Shown here piece by piece: positions 6,039 through 6,639 of a stretch of 6,639 nt of DNA (positions are counted from its first letter, which is position 1; every line of letters begins with the position of its first letter). Both the position numbers and the translations under genes were made by a program. The DNA is from Dehalococcoidia bacterium (GTDB taxonomy: Bacteria > Chloroflexota > Dehalococcoidia > UBA2979), in NCBI GenBank assembly GCA_030745285.1, contig JASLOV010000115.1:1-6639 (forward strand), written 5' to 3'. Under the pieces are notes generated by a model. It worked only from the letters and a program-made list of their open reading frames with translations, made no database searches and was not told where the DNA came from.

Positions 6039-6639
6039 ATGTCCCAGCCGCGGACGCCGGCGACGTCTACCGCCGCTTATCTCCGCTTCATTATGCCCTC
6101 ACTCGTCGGCATCTTCATGATGCTGGTGCCGATCCGGTACGGCGACACGATCAACATCGGAATGGGCATCGTCGCCGCGGAGTTGCAGGCGATGTTCGCG
6201 CCGATCCTGCCGGCGCTTGTCACACTGGTCATCGTCCTGTCGGCGGCGGCGAGTGTCGCGATGATCGTCGCGCGACGCCGCCTCGACGCCTCAGTCGCGG
6301 AGCATCCGATCCTTGCGATGTTCCTCGTCAGGCCGTGGGTTCTCGTCGCGCGGCTCACCGGCGCCGTTGTAGCCGCGGCCGTCCTGTTCCAGCGGGGGCC
6401 GGCATGGCTTATCTCCGACGCCACGGGCGGCGTCATCCTGAACGATCTCATCCCGGTCATTCTCACGATCTTCGTCGTCGCGCCGTTCCTGCTGCCGTTG
6501 CTCACGGATTTCGGTCTCATGGAACTGATGGGCACACTGCTCAGGACAGTGTTCCGGCCGCTCTTCACGATGCCGGGCCGGTCGTCGATCGATGCACTGG
6601 CCTCGTGGATGGGGTCGGCGCCGGTCGGCGTCTTGATTA
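6039..6639 (+). CDS. YjiH family membrane protein (nucleoside-recognition/Gate type), N-terminal part
   Basis: The first 200 residues of a polytopic inner-membrane protein cut by the right edge; many family members are 400 or more residues. It opens with a short polar tail, then YLRFIMPSLVGIFMMLVPI (14-32), a likely amphipathic or membrane stretch TINIGMGIVAAELQAMF (37-53), and helices near 54-78, 98-118 and 134-156. The most diagnostic stretches are LLPLLTDFGLMELMGTLLR (151-169), RPLFTMPGRSSIDALASW (173-190) and GSAPVGVLI (192-200), which match the conserved core of YjiH proteins and of the wider nucleoside-recognition (Gate, PF07670) family. Transport of a nucleoside or related small molecule is assumed from that domain, but the substrate of YjiH itself is not established. 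ATG 6039 is preferred because it begins the usual short tail; an in-frame GTG at 6021 is possible and neither has a good ribosome binding site. The gene is transcribed divergently from the ADOP pair, with no obvious functional link. Confidence 0.88.
   Translation, partial: MSQPRTPATSTAAYLRFIMPSLVGIFMMLVPIRYGDTINIGMGIVAAELQAMFAPILPALVTLVIVLSAAASVAMIVARRRLDASVAEHPILAMFLVRPWVLVARLTGAVVAAAVLFQRGPAWLISDATGGVILNDLIPVILTIFVVAPFLLPLLTDFGLMELMGTLLRTVFRPLFTMPGRSSIDALASWMGSAPVGVLI

Noticed and set aside
6077..6568. Minus-strand 163-codon frame at the right edge
   Set aside because: It is antisense to the YjiH-family gene and Thr/Arg/Ser-rich with no membrane or domain pattern.
1..6639. CRISPR arrays, tRNA/rRNA genes, insertion sequences, toxin-antitoxin or defence modules
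   Set aside because: No spaced repeats, RNA-gene signatures, transposase motifs or terminal inverted repeats were seen when reading both strands; the window is explained by transporter and housekeeping-type genes.

Overview
The window is GC-rich DNA from a bacterium. The two large permeases belong to the ADOP family ('acidobacterial duplicated orphan permease'), which is most abundant in Acidobacteriota. An acidobacterium is therefore the best guess, possibly of the Vicinamibacteria type given the GC content. ADOPs also occur in Gemmatimonadota and a few other phyla, so this placement is inference.

From right to left: positions 6039-6639 carry the 5' two-thirds or less of a plus-strand YjiH-family membrane protein (nucleoside-recognition/'Gate' type), cut by the window edge. 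A 57-bp divergent gap separates it from two complete ADOP permease genes on the minus strand (5981-3525 and 3519-1123), spaced by only 5 nt and almost certainly one transcription unit. Neither has an ATPase domain, and no ATPase, MacA-like adaptor or PadR regulator lies in the window. Downstream, positions 1032-610 hold the 3' end of a third ADOP gene: only the last FtsX-like membrane domain survives. Next comes an 84-residue rhodanese-like gene (500-246). It appears to join the first residues of a two-domain sulfurtransferase directly to the active-site half of the C-terminal domain. Its stop codon sits inside the translation start region of a macro-domain protein (ADP-ribose/O-acetyl-ADP-ribose hydrolase type), which runs off the left edge (243-1).

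The layout suggests an ADOP cluster that has lost DNA on its downstream side. The third permease is cut down to its tail, and the neighbouring sulfurtransferase is shortened but still in frame, with its catalytic Cys kept. The rhodanese and macro-domain genes look translationally coupled. ADOP proteins are MacB-like permeases of unknown substrate, so no pathway can be assigned. I see no CRISPR array, RNA gene, insertion sequence or clearly novel system. The observations most worth checking are the miniature sulfurtransferase, the short leader ORF in front of it, and the two divergent genes that both lack a Shine-Dalgarno sequence.
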